Below, in pieces: positions 15,755-24,941 of a stretch of DNA of 43,384 nt. The stretch comes from Micavibrio_A sp040381535 (GTDB lineage Bacteria; Pseudomonadota; Alphaproteobacteria; Micavibrionales; Micavibrionaceae). Under the pieces are notes generated by a model. The model made no database searches. It saw only the letters and a list, made by a program, of their open reading frames with translations, and was not told the DNA's origin. The position numbers and the translations under genes were made by a program. The first letter of the stretch is position 1, and every line of letters starts with the position of its first letter. Location: contig JBEIHF010000015.1 in NCBI GenBank assembly GCA_040381535.1, positions 1 to 43,384 on the forward strand. Reading direction: 5' to 3'.

Positions 15755-16921
15755 TTATTCGGTGGCGGCTGCGCCCTTCTTGCCTTTGGAACGCGATACA
15801 GGTGCGTCATCGGGTTCGGCTTCCGGTGCGGCCATTGCGGTTTCGATGGAGTCCGTAGAATCCGGTCCGACCAGCAAAGCTTCGGCGACCACACCGGAAT
15901 TGCCACGGATCTTGTTTTCAAGAACTGCCATCATCTCGGGATGTTCGCGAAGATAAATCTTGGCGTTTTCACGACCCTGACCGATCCGCTCGCCTTCCGC
16001 CGAGAACCAAGCCCCCGATTTTTCGACAAAGCCCGCCTGTACGCCAAGATCGACGATCTCGCCCGTTTTGGAAATACCTTCGCCGTACATGATATCGAAT
16101 TCCACCTGACGGAACGGAGGGGCCATCTTGTTTTTGACAACTTTCACCCGTGTCTGGTTGCCGACCACAATCTCGCGCTCTTTAATAGAGCCGATGCGAC
16201 GAATATCCAGACGAACTGAAGCGTAGAATTTGAGCGCGTTGCCACCCGTCGTGGTTTCGGGGGAGCCGAACATCACGCCGATTTTCATACGGATCTGGTT
16301 GATGAAAATAACGACGCAGCGTGAACGCGAAATAGAACCCGTGAGTTTGCGTAAAGCCTGAGACATCAACCGTGCCTGCAGCCCCACATGCGTATCGCCC
16401 ATTTCGCCTTCGAGTTCGGCGCGCGGCACGAGGGCCGCCACAGAGTCTACGACGAGAACATCAACAGCATTGGAGCGCACCAGCGTGTCGGCTATTTCAA
16501 GTGCCTGCTCACCGGCATCTGGTTGCGAGATCAAAAGAGAATCCAGATTGACGCCGAGTTTCTTGGCATATCCGGGGTCGAGCGCATGTTCCGCGTCGAT
16601 GATGGCGCAGGTGCCACCCATTTTTTGCGCTTCGGCAATGACCTGCAAAGCCAACGTTGTTTTACCCGAAGATTCCGGTCCGTAAATTTCGGTGATACGG
16701 CCGCGGGGAAGACCTCCGACGCCGAGACCAATATCCAAGCCCAGTGAACCCGTGGAAATAACCTCGACTTCGGGAACCCCAGCACTGCCGTTCAATTTCA
16801 TGACCGAGCCTTTGCCGAACGCGCGCTCGATCTGGCTCAAGGCCGCATCAAGCGCTTTTTGCTTGTCGGCGGAGGAGATCTTATCCATGGAATCGTCTTT
16901 CTTGAATGGGGTTACTGACAT
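15755..16921 (-). CDS. recA: Recombinase A
   Basis: About 388 residues. It carries Walker A GPESSGKT (81-88), MAW motif, the Walker B LVVDSVAALVPRAELEGEMGD, loop L2 around FINQIRMKIGVMFGSPETTTGGNALKFYAS and an acidic C-terminal tail. It catalyses strand exchange and stimulates LexA self-cleavage. I chose the ATG at 16921 (MSVTPFKK) because AAAGGA lies 7 bases upstream; the ATG seven codons earlier (16942) has no ribosome binding site. A direct-repeat SOS box and a promoter lie at 17038-17052 and 17003-17030, so LexA control is expected. Confidence 0.97.
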   Translation of the reverse strand: MSVTPFKKDDSMDKISSADKQKALDAALSQIERAFGKGSVMKLNGSAGVPEVEVISTGSLGLDIGLGVGGLPRGRITEIYGPESSGKTTLALQVIAEAQKMGGTCAIIDAEHALDPGYAKKLGVNLDSLLISQPDAGEQALEIADTLVRSNAVDVLVVDSVAALVPRAELEGEMGDTHVGLQARLMSQALRKLTGSISRSRCVVIFINQIRMKIGVMFGSPETTTGGNALKFYASVRLDIRRIGSIKEREIVVGNQTRVKVVKNKMAPPFRQVEFDIMYGEGISKTGEIVDLGVQAGFVEKSGAWFSAEGERIGQGRENAKIYLREHPEMMAVLENKIRGNSGVVAEALLVGPDSTDSIETAMAAPEAEPDDAPVSRSKGKKGAAATE

Positions 16922-17002
16922 CGATATATCCTTTTCTGACATAAGTTAATGGGTGTTTCGAATGAAACGGAAGAGCTACTCACAAGCGATATTGTGGAAC
17001 TA

Positions 17003-17030
17003 ATCGTACACGGTTTGTTCTTGCTGTAAA
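17003..17030 (-). promoter_or_regulatory. recA promoter
   Basis: On the minus strand, TTTACA (17025-17030, five of six) and TACGAT (17003-17008, four of six) are 16 bases apart, just downstream of the SOS box. Confidence 0.55.
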
Positions 17031-17037
17031 GAAAAAA

Positions 17038-17052
17038 GAACGAAAAAAGAAC
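17038..17052 (-). promoter_or_regulatory. Alphaproteobacterial SOS (LexA) box upstream of recA
   Basis: Read toward recA it is GTTC-TTTTTTC-GTTC, an exact match to the GTTC-N7-GTTC direct repeat known as the LexA site in Alphaproteobacteria. It ends 7 bp upstream of the recA -35 element and also lies 64 bp before the divergent ABC transporter start. Confidence 0.75.
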
Positions 17053-17115
17053 AAGTTTTCCCTCATAGCCCGTAACCCCTTGTATTTTAGTAATTTTGTC
17101 CCTAAACTCTCGGCT

Positions 17116-18960
17116 ATGAACCATGCCGCCATCATAGAAAGGCTGCCCCCGGAAGGCCTTCAGAAACTCCCGAATACGGTCTGGGCGTTCTTGTGGTTTT
17201 TTATGCGCCAGATCAAGGCGCGACTCACTGTTTTGATTCTGCTGGGCGTATTCGGCGGCGCGCTGGGCTCCCTCTCCGCTTTCTTCTTCGGCCAGATCAT
17301 CGAAGTTTTCGTCAACACTACGGATAAATCCCTGCTGTGGGATAATTTAACGACGCCGCTTACATTATATACGGTGTTGATCCTGATCGCTTCGCCGGCC
17401 CTTTATAATACACAAGGCTGGATGCAATCGACGACCCTGCCCCCTTATGCCGCGATGATACGGCGCCAACTCGCGCTTTATCTGCACCAACATTCCTACA
17501 GATATTTTCAAAATGATTTTGCAGGGCGATTGTCTGGAAAAATTGTGGAGATGCCTTACGCGATGCGTATGGTCGTGCAGGATATTGTAAGCCCGTTTGT
17601 TTATGCGGGCACTACTTTCATTGCGACGCTGGCTGTGTTTAGCTGGATAGGCGCACATTTCGTGTGGATTACGGCCGCCTATATTGTGCTTTATTTCGTC
17701 AACTTGCGCTATTTCATACCGCGTATCAGAAACCTTTCTGAATTGTCGTCCCGCGCGCGTTCCGTCATCCGCGGGCGTTTTGTGGACATCGTGTCAAATA
17801 TTTTCCTCGTGAAAATATTTGCCCGCCGCGCGCATGAGGATTCCTATTTCAAAGAAAGCCTGCATACGAACGCCATGGCACATATAAAGCAGGAAACGAC
17901 CATCACACGCATGTTCCGTGTCCAGCACGTGCTGAACTCCTCTTTTATGTTCGGAATGGTTATCGCCTCCGTATATGCATGGCAACAGGATGCGTTGACC
18001 ACTGCGCAGATTTCTATGATCCTGCCGATGGGACTCACCATGGTTTCCGCAACCTTCTGGCTCACGGAAATTTACACGGGATTTTTTGAACGTCTTGGCG
18101 AAGTACAAGAAGGCATGGAGGCTATCGTTCATGCGCATGATGTGGTCGATAAACCGAACGCAGGCAAGCTAATCGTCCAAACACCATCATTGAAATTTGA
18201 AAACGTTCAGTTCTCCTACCCCGCTCGTCCCATGTTTGATGCGTTCGATCTCTACATTCCCGCCAAACAGCGCGTGGGCCTTGTCGGGCCTTCGGGTGCA
18301 GGAAAATCCACACTGATGCAATTGATTTTGCGCCTGCATGATATCCAATCGGGGAAAATCCTGATTGATGGAAAAAACATCGCCGATGTCACACAAGATT
18401 CGCTGCGCGCGAATATCGGTGTCATTCCGCAGATGGCCGATATGCTCCACCGTACGGTGCGCGACAATATCGGCTATGGCCGACTAGACGCTACAGAAGA
18501 AGAAATCATCACGGCCGCAAAACGTGCGCAGGCGCATGATTTTATTATGGAGTTGCAAGATGGCGAAGGCAGATCGGGTTACGATGCCACGGTTGGCGAA
18601 CGCGGCGTGAAATTGTCTGGGGGCCAGCGCCAGCGCATAGCCATCGCCCGTGCGATTTTGAAAAACGCTCCTATTCTAATTCTGGATGAAGCCACAGCCA
18701 GTCTGGATTCCGAATCTGAAAAACTCATCCAAGGCGCGCTAGAGGATGTGATGCGGGACCGAACGGTCATAGTCATAGCGCACCGGCTTTCCACCATCGC
18801 CCATCTTGACCGTTTGATCATCATTGATAACGGGCGGATTGTAGAGGACGGCTCTCACGCCGAATTACTGGCGCACAATGGCCTCTATGCCCGCCTCTGG
18901 GCCTTGCAAAGTGGTGGATTCCTTGGACTGAAGGGCCAAAAGCCGGTTCACGCCGATTAA
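17116..18960 (+). CDS. ABC transporter, fused permease and ATPase (multidrug/lipid exporter type)
   Basis: About 614 residues. Residues 1-340 form an exporter-type membrane domain with about six helices. Residues from about 360 form the nucleotide-binding domain, with Walker A GPSGAGKST, Q-loop, signature LSGGQRQRIAIARA, Walker B ILILDEATAS and the switch His in VIVIAHRLSTI. This is a half-transporter that works as a dimer, exporting a drug, lipid or peptide; the substrate cannot be read from the sequence. I start it at the ATG at 17116 rather than the in-frame TTG at 17080. It is divergent from recA, and the SOS box lies between them, so DNA-damage control is conceivable but unproven. Confidence 0.92.
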   Translation: MNHAAIIERLPPEGLQKLPNTVWAFLWFFMRQIKARLTVLILLGVFGGALGSLSAFFFGQIIEVFVNTTDKSLLWDNLTTPLTLYTVLILIASPALYNTQGWMQSTTLPPYAAMIRRQLALYLHQHSYRYFQNDFAGRLSGKIVEMPYAMRMVVQDIVSPFVYAGTTFIATLAVFSWIGAHFVWITAAYIVLYFVNLRYFIPRIRNLSELSSRARSVIRGRFVDIVSNIFLVKIFARRAHEDSYFKESLHTNAMAHIKQETTITRMFRVQHVLNSSFMFGMVIASVYAWQQDALTTAQISMILPMGLTMVSATFWLTEIYTGFFERLGEVQEGMEAIVHAHDVVDKPNAGKLIVQTPSLKFENVQFSYPARPMFDAFDLYIPAKQRVGLVGPSGAGKSTLMQLILRLHDIQSGKILIDGKNIADVTQDSLRANIGVIPQMADMLHRTVRDNIGYGRLDATEEEIITAAKRAQAHDFIMELQDGEGRSGYDATVGERGVKLSGGQRQRIAIARAILKNAPILILDEATASLDSESEKLIQGALEDVMRDRTVIVIAHRLSTIAHLDRLIIIDNGRIVEDGSHAELLAHNGLYARLWALQSGGFLGLKGQKPVHAD

Positions 18961-18971
18961 GAGAATCTTAA
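18957..18971. promoter_or_regulatory. CtrA-type box (TTAA-N7-TTAA)
   Basis: TTAA-GAGAATC-TTAA overlaps the stop codon of the ABC transporter gene and ends 7 bp before the TTGACA of the next promoter. It matches the CtrA core exactly, but an AT-rich chance match is possible. Confidence 0.35.
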
Positions 18972-18977
18972 GTTTTA

Positions 18978-19005
18978 TTGACATAAACAAGGCTTTCCTT
19001 ATAAA
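18978..19005 (+). promoter_or_regulatory. Strong sigma-70-type promoter
   Basis: A perfect TTGACA (18978-18983), a 16-base spacer and TATAAA (19000-19005). The -10 overlaps an ATG at 19005, which therefore cannot be the start codon for this transcript. It points to the small frame starting at 19032. Confidence 0.6.
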
Positions 19006-19031
19006 TGACGCATCACAAAAAGATGCATGGA

Positions 19032-19247
19032 ATGAGCCGTAATACAGAAATTCATGACGCCACGATAGGCGGTGTCCAAAGAGGCAGAAACGGGAGCGTG
19101 CTTATCACCGATCCCGCAGACCTGTATCGTGATGTCGGCAGCGCGAAACATTATCTGCGCGCGAGGCGCCAAGCCTTATCGCTTAGATGGTGTAGCCCTG
19201 TGATACGTATTCTTTTAATCTTTGGGCCTCTGCAAAGACTGCAGTAG
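19032..19247 (+). CDS. Possible small protein (71 aa), convergent overlap
   Basis: A 71-codon frame starting MSRNTEIHDATIGG behind a strong promoter. Its 3' third (residues about 52-71, basic then hydrophobic) overlaps the end of the minus-strand gene at 19183 by 65 bp, so that part may be only the reverse reading of that gene. The ribosome binding site is weak (GGA directly before the ATG); an in-frame ATG lies at 19023. No family recognised. It could also be an RNA gene driven by the same promoter. Confidence 0.35.
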   Translation: MSRNTEIHDATIGGVQRGRNGSVLITDPADLYRDVGSAKHYLRARRQALSLRWCSPVIRILLIFGPLQRLQ

Positions 19248-19782
19248 CCTGCCTATTGATCTCCAAAAGCCTTCTGGGGTGATGATAAGACTTCATGTGG
19301 TCTATAAAGGCCTTCTGTATTTCTTCTACGTCCTTGCACACCACTCTTTTGGACGCTTCACGGTTGCCGTCGCTAAAACTTGCAGTAACTAGCGGCTTGG
19401 CTTCCCAACCGTCGGTATTCGGAGCGCGGTCATTGTTCTTTTTAACATGCACATCAAAATGCTTGGCCAAAAATTGGCCTGATTCCGCAGGGACAAATAA
19501 AGAAATCCTCGCGCTCAGGTCGTCACGGGTATCTACTTCGCCGCCCGTCGTGCCCAGAAGGTTATCATTATGGCGATCATCGGGTTTTTTTCTGTAAGAC
19601 AACGCTTCGTCCAATGTGTTGACTTCTCTTGCAGCGACTTCTTGGCCGATTTTCATGACGAGACTGATATCATTCATCAAAGGCAGTATTTCTTCTTTGA
19701 AATAGGTTTCTCTGATTTCACGATCTTTCAACTCAGGCGTGGTTTCCACCGCGTCCTGCATAACTGCAAGTAAGCCAACCAT
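19183..19782 (-). CDS. Hypothetical protein (199 aa)
   Basis: A 199-residue soluble protein with GGAGGAACGA directly before the ATG at 19782, an excellent ribosome binding site. The N-terminal half is helical (DREIRETYFKEEILPLMNDISLVMKIGQEVAA). The middle has a beta-rich stretch (ARISLFVPAESGQFLAKHFDVHVKK). The C-terminus is helical and basic (HHPRRLLEINRQATAVFAEAQRLKEYVSQ). I do not recognise a family, and no signal peptide or membrane segment is visible. It follows cckA in the same direction after a 91-bp gap and could be read from the same transcript. Confidence 0.75.
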   Translation of the reverse strand: MVGLLAVMQDAVETTPELKDREIRETYFKEEILPLMNDISLVMKIGQEVAAREVNTLDEALSYRKKPDDRHNDNLLGTTGGEVDTRDDLSARISLFVPAESGQFLAKHFDVHVKKNNDRAPNTDGWEAKPLVTASFSDGNREASKRVVCKDVEEIQKAFIDHMKSYHHPRRLLEINRQATAVFAEAQRLKEYVSQGYTI

Positions 19783-19873
19783 TCGTTCCTCCAAAATTCA
19801 ATATTCTTATGTCTAAAGGTATCGGAGCCGGATGGTTAAAGTCAAATCTGGCAGCAGGAAAGTATTAATGCGC

Positions 19874-22366
19874 TTAACCCAGCGCCTCTTTAACCTTTTC
19901 GGCAAGCTGCTTCAGAGTGAATGGCTTGGGCAAGAAGAATATGTTTTTGCCCATATGGTCTTTCAAACGATCTTCTGTATATCCCGAAATAAAGATGATT
20001 TTGAGATCAGGCGACATGGAGCGGATTTTAAAGGCCATGGTCGGGCCATCCATCCCTGGCATCATCACATCTGTGATCAGCAAATCGATATTTTTGATGT
20101 CTTGGGTTTCAAGCAATGTGAGTGCAGCTTCGCCGCTTTCCGCGCCAAGCACCTGATAACCCTTATTGGTGAGCGCCCGTGTGGAGAAAGTGCGCACTGC
20201 GTCTTCGTCCTCGACGAGAAGAATGCGTGCGGTTCCGGTGAGGTCACCCGTAATTTCCTCTTCGGGTTTTTTCGCTTCGGATTGCGATGCCTTTGCTTCG
20301 GCTTCGGAAAGGCGCGGTAGATAAATTGTAAATGACGTACCGATGCCGACCGTGGAATCGATGGACAAATAACCGCCCGTCTGGCGGATGATGCCGTACA
20401 CCGTGGCGAGCCCGAGGCCCGTTCCCTGCCCCACATCTTTCGTTGTAAAGAACGGCTCCAGAATGCGCGACATATTCTCAGAGCTAATACCGCAACCCGT
20501 ATCTTTGACTTCAATCGCGACCCATTGACTTGCGGGCATTTCATCGTCACAACATTTTTGCGCGCGATCATTCTTGTAGGCGCCGGTAGAAATCGAAAGC
20601 TTGCCGCCCTGTTCCATAGCGTCGCGCGCATTGACGGCCAAATTGATTAGCACTTGCTCCATCTGCCCGACATCGACCTTGACCAAACCAATATCGACAC
20701 CGTGATGCAGGTCCAATTCGATGTTTGCGCCTATAAGACGGCGGATCAGGTGTGATACCTCGGTCAATATGTCCGTCATATCATGTACTTTGGGCCGCAA
20801 GGTTTGCTGACGCGAGAACGCAAGCAACTGACGCACAAGGTTCGCCGCACGGTTCGAGTTCTGTTTGATCTGCATGATGTCCGCAAAAGACGGATCGCCC
20901 GGTTTGTGGCGCAAAAGTAGAAGATCGCAGAAACCTATAATGGCGGTCAAAAGATTGTTGAAGTCATGCGCTATGCCACCCGCAAGTTGACCGATGGCCT
21001 GCATCTTTTGCGATTGTACGAACTGGGCTTCAAGGCGTTTCTTCTCACTCAAATCTATGAAGTGCAGAACGATATTATCCGAACCCTTGATTTTGCGCGC
21101 ATGCATCTGCGCCGAAACCATTTTCTTGTCTTTAAGGGTGATCTCGATAGCGCCCGGCAATTGTGCGCCTTCCGCGATGGCGGCCAGAGTTTGCAAAGCC
21201 GCGCTACGGTTCTCATCCGTGAACAGATTCTTGAGATTTTTCCCCTCCACCCCGTCCTCGGTGCTGCCAAGCATGTGTGCGAGCTCTGCGTTACAATCCA
21301 GCACCACACCTTTTGAGTCGACGAGCGCAATGCCGAGCGGCGCTTCTTCGAAGAATTTTTGGAAACGGTCTTCGGAGGCCTGCAAGGCTTGGCGCATCTC
21401 GCGCTCTGCCGTCAAATCATGCATGACGCCGCGCGTTCTCACGCGGCCCTCTTCTTCGAACACAACGGTCTGGTTGACGGAAGCGAGGAAGGTCCTACCG
21501 CCCACGCCCTTCATCAGAATTTCCGCAACCTGACGCGTGCCGCCTTTTTCCGTAATGTCGTATGGCGCCCCGCCGGGTGCATTCTCCATATAAGAGTGTA
21601 GCGCCCCGCCCTTGAGCAGGTTTTGCAAATCCTCGCCAAGCCATCTCGCCAGTGTCGCGTTGGCGAATACGAAATGCCCTTGTTCGTCGATGGAAAAAAA
21701 TCCAACTGGCGCGTTGTCTGTGAAATCGATCAGCTTCTCGCGCTCTTCTCGGATCGTGCGCTGGATCTCGCGCTCATGCGTTACATCTTCGACGCGCCAA
21801 TGCACATATCCCGCCCAGCCTGCTACAGGTTGCGCGGAAACCGTAAACCAACGCTCACGTTCGCCTTGCACGGATTTCAATTCCACCACATCGGGCACGC
21901 CGCGTTGCGCCTGCTCCGCCAGATTGCGGAACAGCGTGTTGGCTTCGGTGTTGGCAAATAGGCTCGCTAGCGCATCGATGCCGGGATTTTTCTGTTCTTC
22001 ACAAAGTTCGTCAAATCTCTGATTGGTGTAAATGGGGTGGCCGGCGCCATCCGTGATAAGACGTCCACCGTGACTGCCCTCAATCACTTCACGGAGCAGC
22101 CAGCGTTCTTTTTCCTGCGCGCTGTAGTTATGCAGAAAGCGCTGGAACAAAAAGGAAAGGACCGAAGCGAGAATAAAAGTCGCACCCGCCGCCAGCATGG
22201 TCATGCGATCGATATCGAAAACAACCGCAAGGCCGACACAGCCTGCGATATACGCGATGATAAAGCCCAGCGAATATACGATACGGCGCATGCGTTTTTG
22301 CGCCGTGTCAGGGTTTTTCTGACCGGGTGCGTGGCGGGCGATGAATTCGGAATGGTCGAGGCTCAT
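19874..22366 (-). CDS. cckA: CckA-type hybrid sensor histidine kinase
   Basis: About 830 residues. Two membrane helices lie near 30-75. PAS-type sensor modules follow (about 90-430), then DHp with the phospho-acceptor His in GGIAHDFNNLLTAIIGFCDLL, which is the CckA-typical HDFNN H-box. The ATPase domain has NLAVNARDAM, DTGCGIS and GTGLGLATVYGI. A C-terminal receiver has the phosphorylatable Asp in LLITDVMMPGMDG. In Caulobacter CckA sends phosphate through ChpT to CtrA and CpdR. I prefer the ATG at 22366; an in-frame TTG at 22411 is possible. It is the last gene of the flgB-flhB operon, which ties the CtrA input kinase to flagellar transcription. Confidence 0.9.
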   Translation of the reverse strand: MSLDHSEFIARHAPGQKNPDTAQKRMRRIVYSLGFIIAYIAGCVGLAVVFDIDRMTMLAAGATFILASVLSFLFQRFLHNYSAQEKERWLLREVIEGSHGGRLITDGAGHPIYTNQRFDELCEEQKNPGIDALASLFANTEANTLFRNLAEQAQRGVPDVVELKSVQGERERWFTVSAQPVAGWAGYVHWRVEDVTHEREIQRTIREEREKLIDFTDNAPVGFFSIDEQGHFVFANATLARWLGEDLQNLLKGGALHSYMENAPGGAPYDITEKGGTRQVAEILMKGVGGRTFLASVNQTVVFEEEGRVRTRGVMHDLTAEREMRQALQASEDRFQKFFEEAPLGIALVDSKGVVLDCNAELAHMLGSTEDGVEGKNLKNLFTDENRSAALQTLAAIAEGAQLPGAIEITLKDKKMVSAQMHARKIKGSDNIVLHFIDLSEKKRLEAQFVQSQKMQAIGQLAGGIAHDFNNLLTAIIGFCDLLLLRHKPGDPSFADIMQIKQNSNRAANLVRQLLAFSRQQTLRPKVHDMTDILTEVSHLIRRLIGANIELDLHHGVDIGLVKVDVGQMEQVLINLAVNARDAMEQGGKLSISTGAYKNDRAQKCCDDEMPASQWVAIEVKDTGCGISSENMSRILEPFFTTKDVGQGTGLGLATVYGIIRQTGGYLSIDSTVGIGTSFTIYLPRLSEAEAKASQSEAKKPEEEITGDLTGTARILLVEDEDAVRTFSTRALTNKGYQVLGAESGEAALTLLETQDIKNIDLLITDVMMPGMDGPTMAFKIRSMSPDLKIIFISGYTEDRLKDHMGKNIFFLPKPFTLKQLAEKVKEALG

Positions 22367-22417
22367 GTCGGCGTTAATAATACCAGAATTTTCAAGGGCT
22401 TGGCCAGCCAAAAAGGG

Positions 22418-23488
22418 TTATTTGAGCTTCCCTTTGAGCCTGAAAACATAGGAAATGATTTCGGCGACGGCTTTGTAATGCTCCTGCGGTACGATCTGGT
22501 CAATTTCCACCTGATCGAACAAGATGCGCGCCAGCGGCGGATTGGGCAGAATGATGACATTGTTTTCGCGAGCGACTTCGCGGATACGCATGGCGAGTTC
22601 GTTCACCCCTTTGGCGACTACGATAGGCGCATCGTCTTTTTCAGGATCGTATTTCAGCGCCACGGAATAATGCGTCGGGTTGGTAATGACGACATCGGCG
22701 GTGGGTACTGCCTGCATCATGCGCGCCCGCGCTTTTTCCTGACGGAGTTGGCGCAGCTTCGCCTTAACCATCGGGTCCCCTTCGGATTGGCGGTATTCGT
22801 CTTTCAATTCCTGCTTGCTCATCCGCATCTTGGTCATATGCTCGTGCCGCTGATAGAGTAGATCAAGAACCGAAATGATAAACAATACGACCAGAATGCC
22901 GATCAGAAGTTTCATGGTCAGGACCCAGATTTCGTCCAGCGCGGTTTCGATCGGCAATCCCACCATGTGTTCCATGGTACCCATGTAAGGCTTCAAGATA
23001 ATAATCCCGACGATGCTCACGATGGCAATTTTCAAAATACCTTTGATGAATTCCATGATGGAGCGCATCGAAAACAAGCGCGTGAAGCCCTTGAAGGGGG
23101 AAATTTTGCTGACGTCGAACTTTATGATGTCGGGCGCAAAGAGCGGCCCCACCTGAATGAACGGCCCCAAAAACGCGGCGATCACCAAAAAAAGCATCGG
23201 CAACGCGATGATGCCTAGCGTTTCCTTGAGCGCCTCAACAACGGCGAACTGCATTCCGCCTGGCATTTCAGGCATGTCATGCGAATTCTCGATATAAGTT
23301 TTCATGATCTGGGTTAGATCGATCATCATCGCAGGCCCCATGGCGAGCACGACGATGGTCGCGGCGGTGAGCATTACCCAATTGTTGATTTCACGCGATA
23401 GAGGCACCTGCCCTTTTTTGCGCGCTTCTTCCAGTTTTTTGGGCGTGGGGTCTTCTGTTTTGCTTGTGTCATCGTCTTCTTCGCTCAT
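22418..23488 (-). CDS. flhB: Flagellar export apparatus switch protein FlhB
   Basis: A 356-residue protein. An N-terminal charged segment (DPTPKKLEEARKKGQVPLSRE) precedes four membrane helices (about 36-55, 90-110, 150-166, 190-210) and a cytosolic domain with the self-cleavage motif NPTH (270-273). FlhB sets substrate specificity of the flagellar type III export gate. It follows fliR by 3 bp in the minus-strand export operon. A second, free-standing copy of the C-terminal FlhB-like domain is encoded at 25851. Confidence 0.97.
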   Translation of the reverse strand: MSEEDDDTSKTEDPTPKKLEEARKKGQVPLSREINNWVMLTAATIVVLAMGPAMMIDLTQIMKTYIENSHDMPEMPGGMQFAVVEALKETLGIIALPMLFLVIAAFLGPFIQVGPLFAPDIIKFDVSKISPFKGFTRLFSMRSIMEFIKGILKIAIVSIVGIIILKPYMGTMEHMVGLPIETALDEIWVLTMKLLIGILVVLFIISVLDLLYQRHEHMTKMRMSKQELKDEYRQSEGDPMVKAKLRQLRQEKARARMMQAVPTADVVITNPTHYSVALKYDPEKDDAPIVVAKGVNELAMRIREVARENNVIILPNPPLARILFDQVEIDQIVPQEHYKAVAEIISYVFRLKGKLK

Positions 23489-23491
23489 GGC

Positions 23492-24268
23492 TTATGCAGC
23501 GCCATTGCTGAGGAAAAAGACCATGCCGCTTTCGTACCGCTGGATAAAGAACAGCATAATAGACGACAGCGTAATCACCAGAGTCACAAGTGCTAGCATG
23601 ATTTGAAGCGGAATGGCGATCATGAAGATTTGCAATTGCGGCATCAGACGCGAAAGCACGCCCATGCCTACATATAAGACAAGGGAGATAATGACGAACG
23701 GAAGCGCAATCTGGAATCCGGTCAGAAAGCTGGCCGAAACCGCTTTGGCCATCAATTGCGCCATGCTGGACGTGTCGGGAATGCCGCCAAGCGGAAACAT
23801 TGTGTAGCTTTCCACCAATCCGTGGATCAAAAGATGGTGCAGGTTTGTGACGAACAACAGAGTCACGCCCGTAACGGACAAATACGCGCCGAACACAGAA
23901 CCCTGCACGGCTAGAGACGGGTTGAACACTTGTGCGTTCGAAATACCGGATGCCAGCGATATTAGCATCCCCGCAGTGTCCATTGCCATCATCAGAACAC
24001 GCGCAATGGTTCCGATAAAAAGTCCTGTGATGAATTCTACAACCAGAAGCGAGATCATAATACCAAATCCGGGCAACGGATTGGGTACGTGATGTTGGAG
24101 AACAGGGGAAAGTGCGATCGAAAAACCGAGCGCGATATGAAGGCGAATATTGCCGGGCACGAATGAATCCCCGATTCCGGGCATAATCATCAACGCCGTG
24201 CCAAACCGCACAAATATGATCATGAAGGCGAAAACGCCGTTGACCAAAAATTGTTCAAGGAAGGACAT
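23492..24268 (-). CDS. fliR: Flagellar biosynthetic protein FliR
   Basis: A 258-residue, very hydrophobic export-gate subunit with FliR landmarks: VRFGTALMIMPGIGDSFVPGNIRL near the N-terminus, then ASGISNAQVFNPSL and a final hydrophobic hairpin (LVTLVITLSSIMLFFIQRYESGM). It assembles with FliP and FliQ into the export channel. It lies 6 bp after fliQ and 3 bp before flhB. Confidence 0.96.
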   Translation of the reverse strand: MSFLEQFLVNGVFAFMIIFVRFGTALMIMPGIGDSFVPGNIRLHIALGFSIALSPVLQHHVPNPLPGFGIMISLLVVEFITGLFIGTIARVLMMAMDTAGMLISLASGISNAQVFNPSLAVQGSVFGAYLSVTGVTLLFVTNLHHLLIHGLVESYTMFPLGGIPDTSSMAQLMAKAVSASFLTGFQIALPFVIISLVLYVGMGVLSRLMPQLQIFMIAIPLQIMLALVTLVITLSSIMLFFIQRYESGMVFFLSNGAA

Positions 24269-24274
24269 AACGCC

Positions 24275-24541
24275 CTATCCTATCCCGACAATTTTATCGG
24301 CAATCTCGTTCATAAAGGTCTGCATGGAAGAAACGAACGCGGGAAACAATACGAATATCGCGAGAAAGATAGCGATGATCTTGGGCACGAATACCAAGGT
24401 CATTTCCTGAATTTGGGTAAGCGCCTGAATGAGCGCAATAACAACGCCGACAATAAGACCCACCATCATGACAGGTGTGCCGATGACTATGGTTAGCCAA
24501 ATGGCATCTCTGGCCATATCGATCAGTTCGGTTTCATTCAT
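24275..24541 (-). CDS. fliQ: Flagellar biosynthetic protein FliQ
   Basis: An 88-residue subunit with two membrane helices (about 15-38 and 52-74), separated by the conserved ALTQIQEMTLVFVPKI. The size and the loop are diagnostic for FliQ, part of the FliPQR channel. It is followed by fliR after 6 bp and preceded by fliE after 61 bp. Confidence 0.96.
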   Translation of the reverse strand: MNETELIDMARDAIWLTIVIGTPVMMVGLIVGVVIALIQALTQIQEMTLVFVPKIIAIFLAIFVLFPAFVSSMQTFMNEIADKIVGIG

Positions 24542-24602
24542 GGCGTAATATTAGGACTAATGCCCTTCCCATGACAGAGTTTTTTGAAGGATTTCCCAGC
24601 CT

Positions 24603-24917
24603 TTAGACAGGCATACGCATGATCTCTTGATACGCATTGATCAAGCGATCTCTTACGGCAATCACAGTGCTAAGCGTGAGTTCCGCGGCATTTACCGCGC
24701 TCACCACTTCGGGCAGGCTGGCGTTGCCCGTGACGGCTTTGGCGGACATGTCTTCGCCGCGTTTCATGGTCGCTATGGAATCGGTGATGGAGGATTTCAT
24801 GACCTCCATAAAGCTCGGCTGTCCCGCCACTTTTTCTGTGGGAGCGTTGGTGCCTATCTTCGCTATGTTGGCGTAAGCATTGGCGGCGGCGGCGGGATTT
24901 GCGATTTTATCAACCAT
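24603..24917 (-). CDS. fliE: Flagellar hook-basal body complex protein FliE
   Basis: A 104-residue adapter between MS ring and rod. The C-terminal half carries the FliE motif: LPEVVSAVNAAELTLSTVIAVRDRLINAYQEIMRMPV. The N-terminal half is Ala-rich and poorly conserved, as usual. It follows flgC by 24 bp. Confidence 0.95.
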   Translation of the reverse strand: MVDKIANPAAAANAYANIAKIGTNAPTEKVAGQPSFMEVMKSSITDSIATMKRGEDMSAKAVTGNASLPEVVSAVNAAELTLSTVIAVRDRLINAYQEIMRMPV

Positions 24918-24941
24918 GTTCGATTCTTACTATATCACATA

